Below are positions 21,109 through 33,292 of a stretch of DNA of 64,000 bases, piece by piece; the stretch's first letter is position 1; each line of letters starts with the position of its first letter. The DNA lies in NCBI GenBank assembly GCA_024220505.1, contig JAKZZE010000010.1, positions 186,001 through 250,000 on the forward strand, written 5' to 3'. This stretch comes from Rhizopus arrhizus. Taxonomy: Eukaryota; Mucoromycota; Mucoromycetes; Mucorales; Rhizopodaceae. The position numbers were made by a program, and so were the translations under genes. The notes beneath the pieces were generated by a model. The model was not told where the DNA came from. It did no database searches and saw only the letters and a list, made by a program, of their open reading frames with translations.

Positions 21109-21791
21109 AGGAAAAAGATTAAAAAAAAAAAAGACCGGAAGTTACACAATGGAATGACTTGAATCAACTGCGCTTCCCGGGTAAGATGTCCCGAAAAGTT
21201 TTTTTTTTTAGGAGGACGGATCGAAAAGAGAGGACGAGGGTCGAGTGATATTCAAACTCCCTAAAGATCTCTCACTTTACAATAAAAAAAAAGAGAGGGA
21301 GGGAGATTGACAACAGAGGTAGGATGCGAATGATGTCTATCGTTTCCTAAATAAGATGGTGGCGATTCTAAAAATAATATTTCCAACCTTTGAAAATTTA
21401 AAGTTCGCATACTTTTCATTTACCCTGACGTCCTTTTCTGTCGTTTTAGAACCTTTTTGCAAAAAAAATAAAAAGTGAGCTGACAGGATTAGGATTAGAG
21501 ATGAGCAGTAACCATGCTGAGTTTATGTTCTTGGTGACGATCGAAATGGATAACAACCCCAAAAGAAATCTAGTAAGCAACACCCACAGGACCTTGATGA
21601 GATTATCTATTTTACGCTTTTGATATTATCTGTGATAGCATCGTGTTCTTTCCATGCTTACCTTTAATCAGCGTTTGCCACTTCCTTTCACCCTTTGTTT
21701 TCAGTGGCTTCATCGACGCATCATCTTTAGGCTTTTGAAAATGGATTTTGCTAGATGCAGTGGACTGGATAAAAACAACAGCAACACCTAC
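21039..21791. other. intergenic with a very long A/T homopolymer
   Basis: Contains an A run of more than 40 bases at about 21061-21105 and shorter runs. No coding sequence is supported. Confidence 0.5.
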
Positions 21792-21998
21792 TCATCTCTC
21801 AAGATCCATCGTTTGTAGAAAATGAATTTCTTCCTCAGTCAACACTTTATGACAAAAAGAACAAGTCTCTTCATGGCTAGCTCTATCAAGTGGCTCACTA
21901 TGTTTTGATAGAGCCTGTCGTTCGAAACACACTGGGGTTTTGGTTTCAGCTGCAAGACTTTTGGTTGAAGCCATGTAGTTTTGCTTGTATTGAGACAT
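21792..21998 (-). CDS. hypothetical 68-aa protein with a CxxC motif
   Basis: ATG at 21998, stop at 21792. The sequence is polar with one CSFCHK motif followed by an acidic helix (LTEEEIHFLQTMDLER). Another ATG-led ORF lies just upstream on the same strand (22290-22015) and could be an upstream exon or unrelated. I do not recognise either. One CxxC is not enough for a zinc domain unless it dimerises. Confidence 0.3.
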   Translation of the reverse strand: MSQYKQNYMASTKSLAAETKTPVCFERQALSKHSEPLDRASHEETCSFCHKVLTEEEIHFLQTMDLER

Positions 21999-22626
21999 AT
22001 CGGATAAAAGTGATCTAGTAGGTTATTTTACAAAGGCTGGCTGTATTCACTTTAGATGTGAACAAACCTGCTGAATCCATCGATTCAAATTTCCCTGACA
22101 GTGAAACTTGGCCAATGATGCAGTGTACCGAGGAAAATAGAAAGGATGCGCAGGTTAGGAAAAAATTCACTCTTTGATCAAGGATGATTTTATCAAGACA
22201 GTGACAAAAGTATAAAATACCCTTCATGGGATGATATAAAGAGCTTTTCAAGGTGTAGCGATAGAAAAGAATGCTTGCATTCATATCCATTTAACAAATA
22301 ATAGTAATCCATCATAAAGAGCAAACACATAGAGTTCACAAACTTTCATTAGTACAAATTTAGGTAACACGACCAAACAAAGAGAAAGAAGGGTCTGCTT
22401 TGTTTAGAGTATGCTCTAGCAAAACCCAGAGATGCAGTAGTCTTTTGATGGAGGATTTCTAATTGCAACGTCCCAGATAGAAAAGAGAGTCAAGTGAATT
22501 CTATCCGTGCCTGATGCTAGCGACAATAGAAAGGCAGAGATGCAACCCGCTTTTGTTTAATAATCATTTACAAAAATTACTTTTTTTATTCAAATCATTC
22601 ATTCTATATTACAATACACACAGTAT

Positions 22627-23955
22627 TTATTGAGGAGTCCACTTCTTGAGACGGATAGCATGACACTTGATGAAACCATTAGCATCTTCAGGGTTATAAC
22701 CACCTTGTTCATCCATCGAAGACTCTTGCATATCATACAATTTAGCACCAGGACCACGAGCGACACGACCTTCGACAATCGTGTTACCCTTGTAGAGCTT
22801 CAATTTGACATCACCCGTCACGTTGATTTGAGTCAAAGGAATTGCTTGACTCAAGAATTCACACTCGGGAGAGAAGTATTGACCGTTGTAAAGAGATCGA
22901 CCGTAAGGGATCGTAATGTTTTGATCACGGAAAGCACGCAACTGACCATCTAAAGTCAAGCCTTCCAAATCTTGGTGAGCGGTACGCAAGATGGTACCAC
23001 CAGGAGTTTCATAACAGCCACGAGATTTGACACCGATAAATCGAGACTCGACAATGTCAATACGACCGATACCGTTACGACGAGCGACAGTGTTCAGATA
23101 AGTGAAAAGTTGAACAGGTTCAGTTTCTTGATGACCATCATTGTGGTTGACAACTTTGACAGGCAGACCCTTTTCAAAGGTGATCGTGATGCGTTCAGGT
23201 TGGTCAGGAGCATCCTCAGGATCGACCGTCAACTTCCACATTTCCTTGGGAGGAGTGACGTTGGGATCTTCGAGGATACCAGCTTCATAAGAAATGTGGA
23301 ATAAGTTTTCATCGGTCGACCAGGGCTTGGCCTTGGTTTGGGTGACCACGATGCCCTTCTCAGCAGCGAAATCTAAAAGAGCGCTACGACCCGCGAAACG
23401 TTCAAAAAAGACTAGATAAAGATGAATAGATTGTCCAAATGAAATCAAATGACACTTACCAGGTAATCTCCAGGGAGCGATGACTTGGATATCAGACTTC
23501 AAGGCATAGTAAGCCAATTCGAAACGAACTTGATCATTGCCCTTACCGGTACAGCCGTGAGAGACATACTGACAACCTTCACGAGCAGCAATTTCAATTT
23601 GACGACGAGCAATGACAGGACGAGCCAAGGAAGTGCCCAAGAGATAGACAGATTCATACACAGCGTTAGCTTGAATAGCAGGAAAGATCTGAGTCTTTAC
23701 AAACTCTTCTTTCAAGTCCTAGTTTGTCATCAGTCTTTTCATTCTTTTAGACAATGAATTCATTACCTCCACAAACACTTTACTGGCACCTACAGCAAGG
23801 GCCTTCTTCTTGATTGCCTCAAAATCTTCTTCTTGACCCACATCAGCAATATAAGCCAAAGTCTCATAACCTTGTTCAATTAACCAAGCCAAAATGACAG
23901 AGGTATCCAATCCACCGGAATAAGCAAGAAGAACCTTTCCTTTAGTAGCAGCCAT
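22627..23955 (-). CDS. ARG1: argininosuccinate synthase (410 aa)
   Basis: Joins citrulline and aspartate with ATP to make argininosuccinate, the penultimate step of arginine synthesis, in the cytosol. Three exons (23955-23767, 23718-23460, 23411-22627) splice in frame through introns of about 48 nt. The N-terminus carries the ATP-pyrophosphatase signature [15 protein letters not shown] at residues 11-25. Further on are [34 protein letters not shown] and [12 protein letters not shown], all family hallmarks. The length matches the usual ~410 residues. An A-rich leader precedes the ATG at 23955. Confidence 0.96.
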
Positions 23956-24347
23956 TTTAAATGTATAAAAGAGAGATGAAAAAAAAAGAGAGAAAAATTA
24001 AAACTTTTTTTTTCCTTTCCTTTATATAGTATTCAAAGTTGTCAGGAAAGCTCCGCTGTTCCCCTTTATGCATTTTTTTTTTTTTTTATCAAGAAAGCGA
24101 TCCTTTGCTATGATTGAAGAAATAGATTTTTATTGACTGATCTCTATTCTTCTTCTTCATCTTCTGCTCTCATCTGCTTTTCTTTTTCAAAATAAAGAGA
24201 GGAAAACAAGCCAAGTGATAGTCTGTCTGTCATGTATCATAAATGAGTCAGAGTTCCAAAATAGGCAGGTTTTATCTCTTCTTTTGATGATAACCTGACT
24301 TTGAAATAATTGAATGAAAAAAAAAAAAAAAAAAAAAAAAAAATTGT
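23956..24347. other. intergenic between the ASS and RabGAP genes
   Basis: 5' flank of the argininosuccinate synthase gene and 3' flank of the RabGAP gene. Long A and T runs (about 28 A at 24316-24343) and CT-rich patches, no coding signal. Confidence 0.5.
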
Positions 24348-26785
24348 TTATTGAGAGGATAATAATTCACGTAAAATGGGATGAACGTAAAGTGACTGAT
24401 CGAAATCTGATTTGTTGGTCAAATTGATTTGTTCTCTTTTGCTATCGATTGCATCTACACGTTGTTTGAATTGATAAAATAAGATTTCAGCACGTTGAAG
24501 GATATCTTGAAGGTCTATCGTCATGGATAGATCATTCATGTACTATGATTTGATGAATAAAGATATAATTCAAATATAATTTCTTACTTTTAATACTTCA
24601 TCAAAATTCATTAAATATTGTATGATATGATCACGATGCTATGACAGTCTTAATGATCGTCTTTATGATTAAAATCTTACCTTGTCTAATATTGCCAGTG
24701 CGATAAACAAGTGAAATTTGTCTGTTAAATAATCTGTCCAGAGTACTTCCCACAATGTCAACATATCATCCCAAGGAAATTCTCTTTTATACCAAACAAG
24801 TAACCATCGGAAACAAAAGAAGAAATTACAACTTTCTGTGGCTTGCAAATGTCTATAGAGTGAGGGATCCATGAAGCGAAGGAGATGATCCATGATGAGC
24901 AATTGATGGTGCATACCTGATTGATCCTTATAAAAGTTGAATTTCTATTGAAACCCATCAGTTACTCATTCCAAATCTTTTTCACTCACCATCCGTTCCA
25001 TAAAGTGAACAAATGACCAAAAGGATAGGTGTTCTTGTTTGGTGATAGCATAAAGTGGGGATAGCAAATCAGACATGCCTTGTACATAACCTAATGTGTT
25101 ATTATACACATTATAAGTACACAGCACATCCTTTAATCTCTCAAGGTGTTTGTTGGTCCCGCCATGTAAAAATAAAGGATCAGGATTTGTCATGGTTTCA
25201 TCCACATATAAATCAATCGTTCGATCTGTTCTATGAACATCTTTGTCTTTGAAACATTAGACCTCTTTTCTCTTTTCATTCCTTCTTACCTATCCTGTGC
25301 TTTTGATCTTTGTATTCTGCCGTGTTTCTATACATCGGATCCTTCTTCCACTGATCCCTTAATGCCTCATACTCTTTCCTGTTCAATCATCAGCCACTGA
25401 GCATCAAAACCTCCGTTCACTTGCCTTTTATCTTCAACGATCGATTGACGTTCGAGAGCAGTAGAATGCCATGGATAAACAGCGGTCAAGAATAACCAGA
25501 CTTCTTTCCTGATCGATTCATTCACACCACCACAAAATATCCTCTTTCGTATCATGTCCTCACTCATCTTCAACTGACCCTGAGGATCAAACCAGTTTGA
25601 CCATTCGATCTCACTCACGGGCTCTGTTCTTGTATGGGTCAAGAGATCACGCTGAGACTAATAAAAGATGAGAAGACGAAAGACTAAAGACGACTTACAT
25701 TCACTATTTCAAAGACACCCAACCCTGTTTCTTCTTCTAATCCATGTCCCCAGAGGCCCACCTGTCGATACTTTTGTTCACTCGGCACATTCTTTTCTGA
25801 CGCGTCTGCCAATCCAGCAGCCCATTTGGCCAAGAACAGACGCGCTGAATCATAATCATCCGTCGTCAGCCGGACCGCTTCGTTTTCGGTGATCGCAGCC
25901 GGCTTGTGAAACAAGTTTGCAGCAGCCTCTCGAGAGAACTTGGTGACCTGAGCTAGTTTTTCAAAAAGAGTCCAGCGGGCTTCTTTTAATGTCTAAAACA
26001 AGGTATCAATACCATCTTTATCCACACACACATGTCTTACTGCCATGACGGGATCCATTTGAGCTGATTCAAACAGGCTCTCTTCCTCTACCATCTCCTT
26101 TTCCGGATTCACATAGTACAATCCATCCTCTCTGTTTGACCTACACTTCTTAGTCACCGAACTTTAAGGGTCCTCGTTTACCTTTTGACTGGTACCAATT
26201 GAGATAACCTCTCGATAAATTCATCTCCACCCCATTTGACTCGTTCGCTACCTCCTTGCGTTCTCTTCTGATAGATCGTACTCGTGCTTTCATCGTCATG
26301 AAACCAAAGGGGCCCCGTCGTCTGCCCATTCTTGTGATTGATGATCAATTGGCCATACCAAGTTGAAAAATTAGGTGGAATGATGAGAAGAGAATGAATA
26401 GTATCCAGGCTGGAAGAGAAGGCATAGAGTGAGCCATCTTCTAGGCAATTGATCATGGTGGATGCTGACCAAATGTCAATAACAGGGCTTCTCTGTTGGT
26501 TGGATGTGTTACCTGTGATTTCTTGATTGTTTTCTGGATTATAATCTACTTGTACAAAGGATTCCTTATTGGGCATCAAGCTTTCAGGTGTCCATGCTAC
26601 ATAATAATCGTGTGACGTCTAGATTTGATTAAAGAACAGATAGCGTGTGAGGTTCTAGGGTGATTTACTTTATCAATCATGGTTAAATAGCCAGGAATAA
26701 AATCATGTTGTTGGTGAGAAGGATGAATGTAAACTTTAGATTTTGAATAAAGTAATTTAATGACTTCTGTAGGATTATGAACCAT
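24348..26785 (-). CDS. GYP7: TBC-domain Rab GTPase-activating protein, Gyp7/TBC1D15 type (678 aa, 10 exons)
   Basis: Stimulates GTP hydrolysis by Ypt7/Rab7-class GTPases on late endosomes and vacuole. Exons: 26785-26669, 26618-26182, 26140-26041, 25992-25699, 25657-25425, 25378-25290, 25246-24990, 24944-24681, 24638-24588, 24542-24348; all phases agree. The N-terminal half has the Gyp7-type lipid/Rab-binding region (VYIHPSHQQHDFIPGYL, WYGQLII, PLWFHDDE). The C-terminal TBC domain has RKEVWLFLTAVYPW, the arginine finger in DVHRTDRTID, the glutamine finger in GYVQGMSDLLSP and CFRWLLVWYKREF. Intron 5 (25424-25379, 46 nt) starts with GC instead of GT. The start is the first in-frame ATG after an A/T-rich leader. 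Confidence 0.92.
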
Positions 26786-28276
26786 CTATCATTTTATATC
26801 TATTAATAACCTCTTTATTATTTTCATCTTCATCTTACAGAGAAACTATCATCCTCTTTTTCCATTTTATTATTTATTTTTGTATGAGGAAAAAAAAAAA
26901 AAAAAAGGATTTTTTTGGGGGGGAAAACCAAAATTCATGCTTTATTTTATTTTTGGTCAAGATGATTGAATGTCAGCTTGTGACTTTAGAATGAATGAAA
27001 TGATGTGATAAATTCAGAATGGAAAAAAAGATATTCAGATTCAATAGAGGTCAAGTTTTTGAAAACATACCCGTCCATTTTAAAAGAATGAACTAAAGGC
27101 CCTAAACTTACGATGACAATCTTGGCTCACCTTGGATAAAAGAGGGTGGATTGGATTCGCAACTTGTAAGGAAGACATCTTGTAATTTGTACAGCAATCG
27201 TGTCCTCCAAGAGTACTCTGAATTTTCATGTTGTATGATTCATAGCTACGCTTATAACGCAAACATACACAATACCTGTCATTAGGCTTATTATAAATTT
27301 GTACTTGTATAAAAATATTGTGAGCTCTTTCTTTTGTCCTTGCATAATAATAGAACTCAAGAGACTCACCAATAATCCATTTTTCCTTTTCTGTCCTACT
27401 TTTGTCTGTTATTAATTACAGCTTAAAGATCATGAAAAAAAATATGAATCCAGTGTGCTGATAGGCATGATTGGCATTGACTACAGTTACTGAACTTTGG
27501 TCAAGGGTGATCGTAGTGTGTCCTGGTCTCAAGCTGATGTTTATTTCCTTTGTTTAGGACAATATATTCAGATGTGATACCAAATGTAATTAGATTGCTA
27601 TTCTAGTATTGCCATGGAATATATTAATGTACCTCACCAACAAGCCAATTTTATTTTTTCAAAAGGTCAATCATGATTTAGTTTGTTCATCAACAGAAAA
27701 GGTGTCAAAGCCGAATTCAAAAAGAAAAAGATGATTACACAAACCATGCTTTGAAAGCGGGCCAATTGATTAAAAAAAATGACAATACCCTGAACCTACT
27801 CGAATTCACTCCTTGTCAACAAGAAATGGCCCAAGTTGACGCTATCAGGCATTTGTTTGTGAAGCATGACATCATACAACAAAGGATCCTTTACTATACC
27901 AAAAGAAGAAACATATCTGCCACCTTTTCTTGTTTACCCTTGGGATCCTTATTGTTGAAAGAACTCTTACAGAACTTATCAAATCGAAATAATCACTTGT
28001 TTAGAGAATGACGACTTCAAAATCTGCTCTGGCAGTATCTTTGGGTTCGATAATGAAGCAATAAAAGTAATAATTGACGACTTGTTGAACCGATCAACTG
28101 GAAGATGACATTCCTAAAGCATTTTGTCATATCAAACTAGGATCAGATGTACTAGAAGCTGCTGACTAGGTAGGATTTCTTATAAAAAGGATACCTTCTT
28201 TCTAAAGTATTGGATGATTATCTCTTAAGAATAAAAATTAAAAGTATGTTTTTAAACTTTTATTAAACAATATGGT

Positions 28277-28316
<40 letters not shown>

Positions 28317-28930
28317 AGGTGATTTAGTAAAAGAGATATGGCAGTGCTAAACCAAGTCTATTTTTGGCTTTTATTTAAATCTTCACCATTAATATAAATA
28401 AAAAATTAAATGTTTTCTCAATAATAAATACAATGCGGAAGAGTACGAATGGGTTAATAGATCATTCAAACTAACTTTTATAGGATCCATTGCCTTTTAA
28501 TTTTAACACGGATATAAAGTTCTGTCTATTTTTTTTTTTTAAAAAAAAAAGAAGATGAAAAGTTCCAAATTTGAAATATCTTTACTTTTATTGAACAAGT
28601 AATAGATGATATATTCCAAAACAATTGATGGGACCGTAAGGCTTTTAAGGTGAAGAATCATACATGAAAAAAGTGAAAATGGGATATGCCATCTTTCCTT
28701 CCACGGGTACCTTGTGCTACTACATACCTTTGGCACAGGTAATAAGCAATATATACAGTCTTTCATCTTGTGTCATAATAAATCCCATATTACATATTTT
28801 ATTTCACTAACTTGTTTCTCACATTACTTTTACCTGACGCCAAGATGGATAAGAATGAAAGCAATGGCTGTACACACACTAAAGCGGTTTTGTTTAATCT
28901 GCACAAGTGGTTTAACGTTTTATTGTTCGT
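26786..28930. other. intergenic; weak coding relics only
   Basis: AT-rich with A/T runs. Minus 27262-27080 and plus 27751-28011 are short open stretches with protein-like composition (CCTNYKMSSLQVANPIHPLL; DAIRHLFVKHDIIQQRILYY), lacking homology I can name and lacking clean gene ends. They may be decayed lineage-specific genes. A GA microsatellite lies at 28279-28312. Confidence 0.4.
28279..28312. repeat. (AG)n microsatellite
   Basis: About 17 uninterrupted AG units in non-coding DNA. Confidence 0.95.
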
Positions 28931-28933
28931 AAA

Positions 28934-29805
28934 TTAGTTTTCCAATACTAATCTGAATCTAGCTAATTCAACTCTGAAATATTTCATTGCCTTATTGATA
29001 TCCTTCATAGGATACTTTTTTATACCAGGTGCGAATATTTTTTTGCAAACAGCAAACTGGAGTATTTCTTCAGCTTCTGCAGGAGAACTGGCAAATGACC
29101 CACTGATTTTAACTTGCTTGAACATGTGTATCATCGAGGGAACAGGTGGATATGTGAAGTCAGGAGCATTAACGTTGATAAACATACCGTTGGATTTCAA
29201 AATCTTAAAAGCTCCAAGTAAAGACCTCGTCTACACCAGTACAAAGGATGTGCGTTAACTTGTTGGTGTATTTATCCATTGCTTCAGCATGACTCATGAC
29301 CCCATACTCATCATAATTAAATTCAATTGCAAACTTACCCCGTTCTTTTGCTCAAAGGCAGATCGATGACAGCAGCACCTATTGCTTTTGAAAATAGCAC
29401 ACCAAAACCTCCAAGACCACCAATACCCAGGATACCGACGACCGATCCAGGGCCCACGTCCACCGCTTCAGGGAGGTTTAGGTTGTTATAGCACCACGAA
29501 GAAAAATGGACACATGGTCATTGACCATGCTATCAGGAATCTTGCAGACAAACTTCTGATCCCCACACTCTCTGTTGTCCTATCTCTCATAGGCTTTCTC
29601 ACCCGTCGGCCGGTGGCCATTGTAGATCAGGCTGACGCCCTTTTTTGCACATGCTTTCTTCCCTTCGAGAGCAATACATGCCATCTTTGCATCCAGCAAC
29701 ACAGTAGGTCTAGACCAACTCGATTGCCGATCTTCAGTCCTTCTATTCTTGCCGGCTTTGGTCACTACACCAGTGTCCTAATGAGTATCTAAACTCAGCA
29801 CCCAA
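28934..29805 (-). pseudogene. zinc-type alcohol dehydrogenase (CAD/ADH6-like) pseudogene
   Basis: Minus-strand pieces in changing frames follow the order of a medium-chain dehydrogenase: GDTGVVTKA, KMACIALEGKKACAKKGVSL, YNGHRPTGEKAYER, VCKIPDSMVNDHVS, then VGPGSVVGILGIGGLGGFGV (NADP-binding Rossmann motif), DEYGVMSHAEAMDKY, and the C-terminal IFAPGIKKYPMKDINKAMKY stretch ending at 28934. At least two frameshifts (near 29338 and 29225) and a stop near 29490 break it. Structural-zinc cysteines are mostly lost. The N-terminal catalytic zinc site was not found, so the 5' end is probably deleted. Confidence 0.8.
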
Positions 29806-31601
29806 AAACAAAACGAGGTATTCAGTGTGAAAACACCTATTGTTTTCGAATGTAAAAAGAATTCCCAAGCTACCATGCTACTCGATTTTATAAACTGACA
29901 TGCACCATAGAGAATTATGCATTGCTATCTATAAATTAGATGTCTCACTGCTAGATCTTGTCTATACCATCTTTTCTCTTTCTATGCATTTATCTTTTTA
30001 TTATAGTAGAGAGTGTAGTCATGCGCCGTAGTTGCTTGTAACCAACATTCATAGATATAAGGCTTGACCCAAGATCATAATAAAGAAAGTAAAAATAGAT
30101 TTATCTAAATGAGATCATACCATCAATTTCAAGTAAATATAAAAGAGTCTCTATCGTAGATTGGAAGTCTTACAGGATGAAATTGAAAGTCTTGAGATTC
30201 AGCATGAGTCTTACTGGGAGATGGTTGTGGGTAGCGTGAAAGTTCAAGAGAGAAATTGAGACCAGAGTATGCTTCTTTTTCTTTCATTGTTGACAAACAC
30301 AGCTGATGATGCATGACTTTAGGAGAATTCCTTCAAGATACATTCTGTATTCATCGTAAGTATTCATTCTTGGGTATCTTTAGCTTCTTTGATTTAGAAA
30401 GCAGCGAACCAGTTGATCGCAAACACAGACTCTAGACGAGCGCGAACTAGTTGTGTATGAAATGTAGTGAATAGTAGTCTGTCAAAACCAGCAGGATTGA
30501 CACCAGTGGAAGTCTGAAGATTTATCATTGCCAAATCCTTGCGAACGCTATGCTATAGCAAGACTTGTGAGTTGAAAAAAAAAAACCCTGGTTTGAAAGA
30601 TACTTCAAGAAGGAGAGCTGTTTGAGCAAAGTTTGTCTAAAAATTTTATAGTTTAGCCATCTGCAAATTCTCTTTTTGGAAATAACGCAACTCTTTTTTA
30701 TTATTTCTCCACAACCAATCGTCATCATAGACGCAACACATTTTGAAACACAAGAAAGCTTTAGAAAGCTTGTGTAAAGCAATCAATGTATTCAGACATA
30801 TTGATAAACTATACGTTACGGTGATACTGTGTCTCATCGCTCCTCCTAAAAGAATCATATCCAAAAACGTCATTTAATAACTTTATAAACTAGGACTCCA
30901 AGATATGAAACACTTTCACCAATCACACAAACAAATTCAACACGTACTCAGTCCGTTGGAGTCTGTATCCAGATTTCCGTAGCTTAGGCCTGTTCTTAAT
31001 AGAGCTTATCTTGTTTTTGTAAAAAAAAAAAAAAAAAAAAAGGGGGGGGGAGAATATTTCTTGTTATCAAAAAAAATGATGACAACGCTTCCTAATTCAG
31101 GGTTCATAAAGAATGAAATATGTATATGAGCTTTACAAGTCTCACAAGCTCATTGTTTAAATGACGGTCCTAGAAAATTGTTTGGTGCCTGAAAACACAG
31201 CTTACTTACTTATGCCGTGATGTGTAACACGAATACGCTATTATCCAATCGCGGTTTTATATTTTAAACGAAATCGTGATTGATATTGTATTAGATAAGC
31301 CTGCTTTAAGGAGAATGAAAAGGTCAAAGAAAGAAAAGGCAGAAAGAGACGATTGAAATAAGATGAAATCTCTTTTTATCACTCTTGTCCTTATTCACCT
31401 TTGATATTTAAGAAAGAATTTGGAATATTGAAAAATGATCAACAAAAAAGCTTACCTCCTTTGAATAAGGCTAATTTGAGGCTTATTTCATTTTCTTTAT
31501 TCTTTACATTGTCCTCGAAAGAATCATAAAAGAGGGGAATACATAAGGGATATACTATTACTTTTACACAAAAGGTATACAAAACTACTTTACACGATGA
31601 T
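29806..31601. other. intergenic; unrecognised minus-strand relics
   Basis: A short minus frame at 30525-30393 (INLQTSTGVNPAGFDRLLFT, then HTQLVRARLESVFAINW) and another at 30873-30646 look protein-like, but have no clean start and no family I recognise. They could be the 3' exons of one decayed gene. Also present are an A20-G8 tract at 31021-31050 and AT-rich sequence. Confidence 0.35.
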
Positions 31602-32024
31602 TTACAAGGGCACCAAAAGACAGCCTACGGACCAACGTACGCCAGGCACCATCCTTGGCACTACAGTCACACTCAATACATTTCCATTTGGCTCAAGTAC
31701 CTTAATATCTATCGGCTGATCGCCGTGTCGGCAGACATAATCATGGAGTGCACACAGTCTTGAGTGATTATTGATATGAAAAGGGCCGAATTCAATAATT
31801 TGGTGTAATCGTCGTATGCCAGCTCCATACGCAGGTGAGTCTCTCACGACTTGTCTCACGACAGCAAAAGGTTGCAATCCACTCAGGTCATGCTCCATCT
31901 TGACCGCTTGCACCTCATCACACAGCACAGACTGACAACGAACACTATCCTGAAGGACTGCTACTTGCTTCTTGACTTTCTCTGTCTCTTCTGTGAGCTG
32001 ATCTCCATAAGGTTTTAGTCCCAT
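31602..32024 (-). CDS. NAS2: 26S proteasome assembly chaperone Nas2/PSMD9-like, PDZ domain (140 aa)
   Basis: Nas2/p27 binds the Rpt5 ATPase tail during assembly of the proteasome base. Single exon. A short helical N-terminus (TEETEKVKKQVAVLQD) is followed by a PDZ-like domain starting PFAVVRQVVRDSPAYGAGI, the family's 'PFA.V..V...SPA..AGL' signature, then HQIIEFG, QPIDIKVLEPNG, and the conserved end RWSVGCLLVPL. At 140 residues it is shorter than typical members (about 200-220). The N-terminal coiled coil is largely missing and 'GVRWSVGC' replaces the usual 'GRGLLGC'. It may be a short paralogue. Confidence 0.8.
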   Translation of the reverse strand: MGLKPYGDQLTEETEKVKKQVAVLQDSVRCQSVLCDEVQAVKMEHDLSGLQPFAVVRQVVRDSPAYGAGIRRLHQIIEFGPFHINNHSRLCALHDYVCRHGDQPIDIKVLEPNGNVLSVTVVPRMVPGVRWSVGCLLVPL

Positions 32025-32294
32025 ATTTGACTGTGTTTAGTTTTGATTGAAATAAAAAAGAAAGGGAAAAATAAAGAATTCATCGTCCGCCAACTTTCCA
32101 TTCTCTTACTCTCACACGCTTGTTCTACATTGTAAAAGAGACGTATATCAAAACAAACTGTTGTAAAATATTTTTTTACAACATATTTTCTAAATCATGT
32201 AAATTGTATAAAGCCTTCGTTCTTCCTCTCCTCTTTCAGATTCGATTCATTTTTTTTTTCGCTTTTTAAACAAAAAGTACATTCTCTTACATAA

Positions 32295-33292
32295 ATGAAG
32301 TCATTGACTATTCTTGCTGTCGCTGCTGCTTTAACCTGTGTTGTTTGTAAGTGATGAAGAGAGAATGGTAAAAACCTTGATGACTCATGTATTTTGTTTA
32401 GCTGCTGCTGAAATTCAACACCATGGAAGCTTTGACCATATCGACCATGATTTTGGCAAAAATGGCTTTAGTAATAATTACGATGGTAAAGGTGGCCATG
32501 ATGACCATGATAAAGTTGGTCATACTGATCATGATGGTAAGGGTGGCTTTGATGGGGTTAAAAATGGCTATGATGGGGGCAAAGATACCTACGATGAACA
32601 TGGCAGAGATCCCATTTACTCTCCTCCAGAAGAACCCAATTATGAAATTCAAACAAAGCCTCCTGTCGTCGTCCTCAAAACTATCACGCTGACCAAACCT
32701 TATGCCATTGCTCACGCAACACCCAAAGTAAGTTTAAGAAAATATACAAAAGAGATTGGGAACTGATGTCTTCTAGGCTGATCCTCCTGCATACCCAGCC
32801 GCCAAGGACCCATCCACCTACGAATCCGAAGGCCGTGAGTCCGACTCTTATGAATCCAACGCTCATGAATCCAACGCTCATGAACCCAAGGGATTCGACC
32901 ACGATAACAGTGATCATGAACGCACGCATGCAAAACACGACCGTGAACATGACAGTTACCATGACCGTGACCACAGCAAGAGCCACAGCCGTGCCCGTGT
33001 TCGTCAAAAGGGACGTATAGAAGGTGTTCGTGTGAACGCGGTCGCCTCCAAGCCTGCTGCTGCAGTCGAGCCCGCTGCCGAATCTGAAAAGCCTTTGGCG
33101 GCCGCTGCTGTCTCGGCTAGTCCTTCTGCCTCGAAGCCTTCAAAGATGTCCAGTGCTGCTGCTGCTGCTGTCACTCAATCCTCTACTGCCTCGACTCGTG
33201 TGAACGTGGTCAATAGCGCTGCTGATCATCTTCGCATCGGAGGTTCATTGGTTGCTGCTGCTGCTGGTGTTGCAGCCTGGTTATTACTTTAG
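32295..33292 (+). CDS. secreted, Gly/Asp/His-rich protein with GPI-type C-terminus (297 aa)
   Basis: Three exons (32295-32346, 32402-32727, 32777-33292) splice in frame (phases 1 and 0). The first 18 residues form a clear signal peptide (MKSLTILAVAAALTCVVS). Residues ~20-90 are rich in His, Asp, Gly and Lys with imperfect repeats (HDDHDKVGHTDHDGKGG, FDGVKNGYDGGKDTYDEHG). A middle part repeats ESNAHESNAHE and is followed by a His/Asp/Arg-rich stretch. Then comes an Ala/Ser-rich stalk and a hydrophobic end (GGSLVAAAAGVAAWLLL), as expected for a GPI-anchored cell-wall or surface protein. The His/Asp clusters could bind metal. Function unknown. Confidence 0.75.

Noticed and set aside
20954..21167. 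ORFs with poly-Lys or poly-Phe runs around the A/T homopolymer
   Set aside because: Encoded by the homopolymer itself; no real protein evidence.
28279..28312. AG repeat considered as a CRISPR-like or regulatory array
   Set aside because: Simple microsatellite without spacers; no CRISPR arrays exist in this window.
32398..33007. Overlapping ORFs on both strands over the Gly/His/Asp-rich gene
   Set aside because: Product of repetitive codon composition; only the plus-strand frame has a signal peptide, introns and a GPI-type end.
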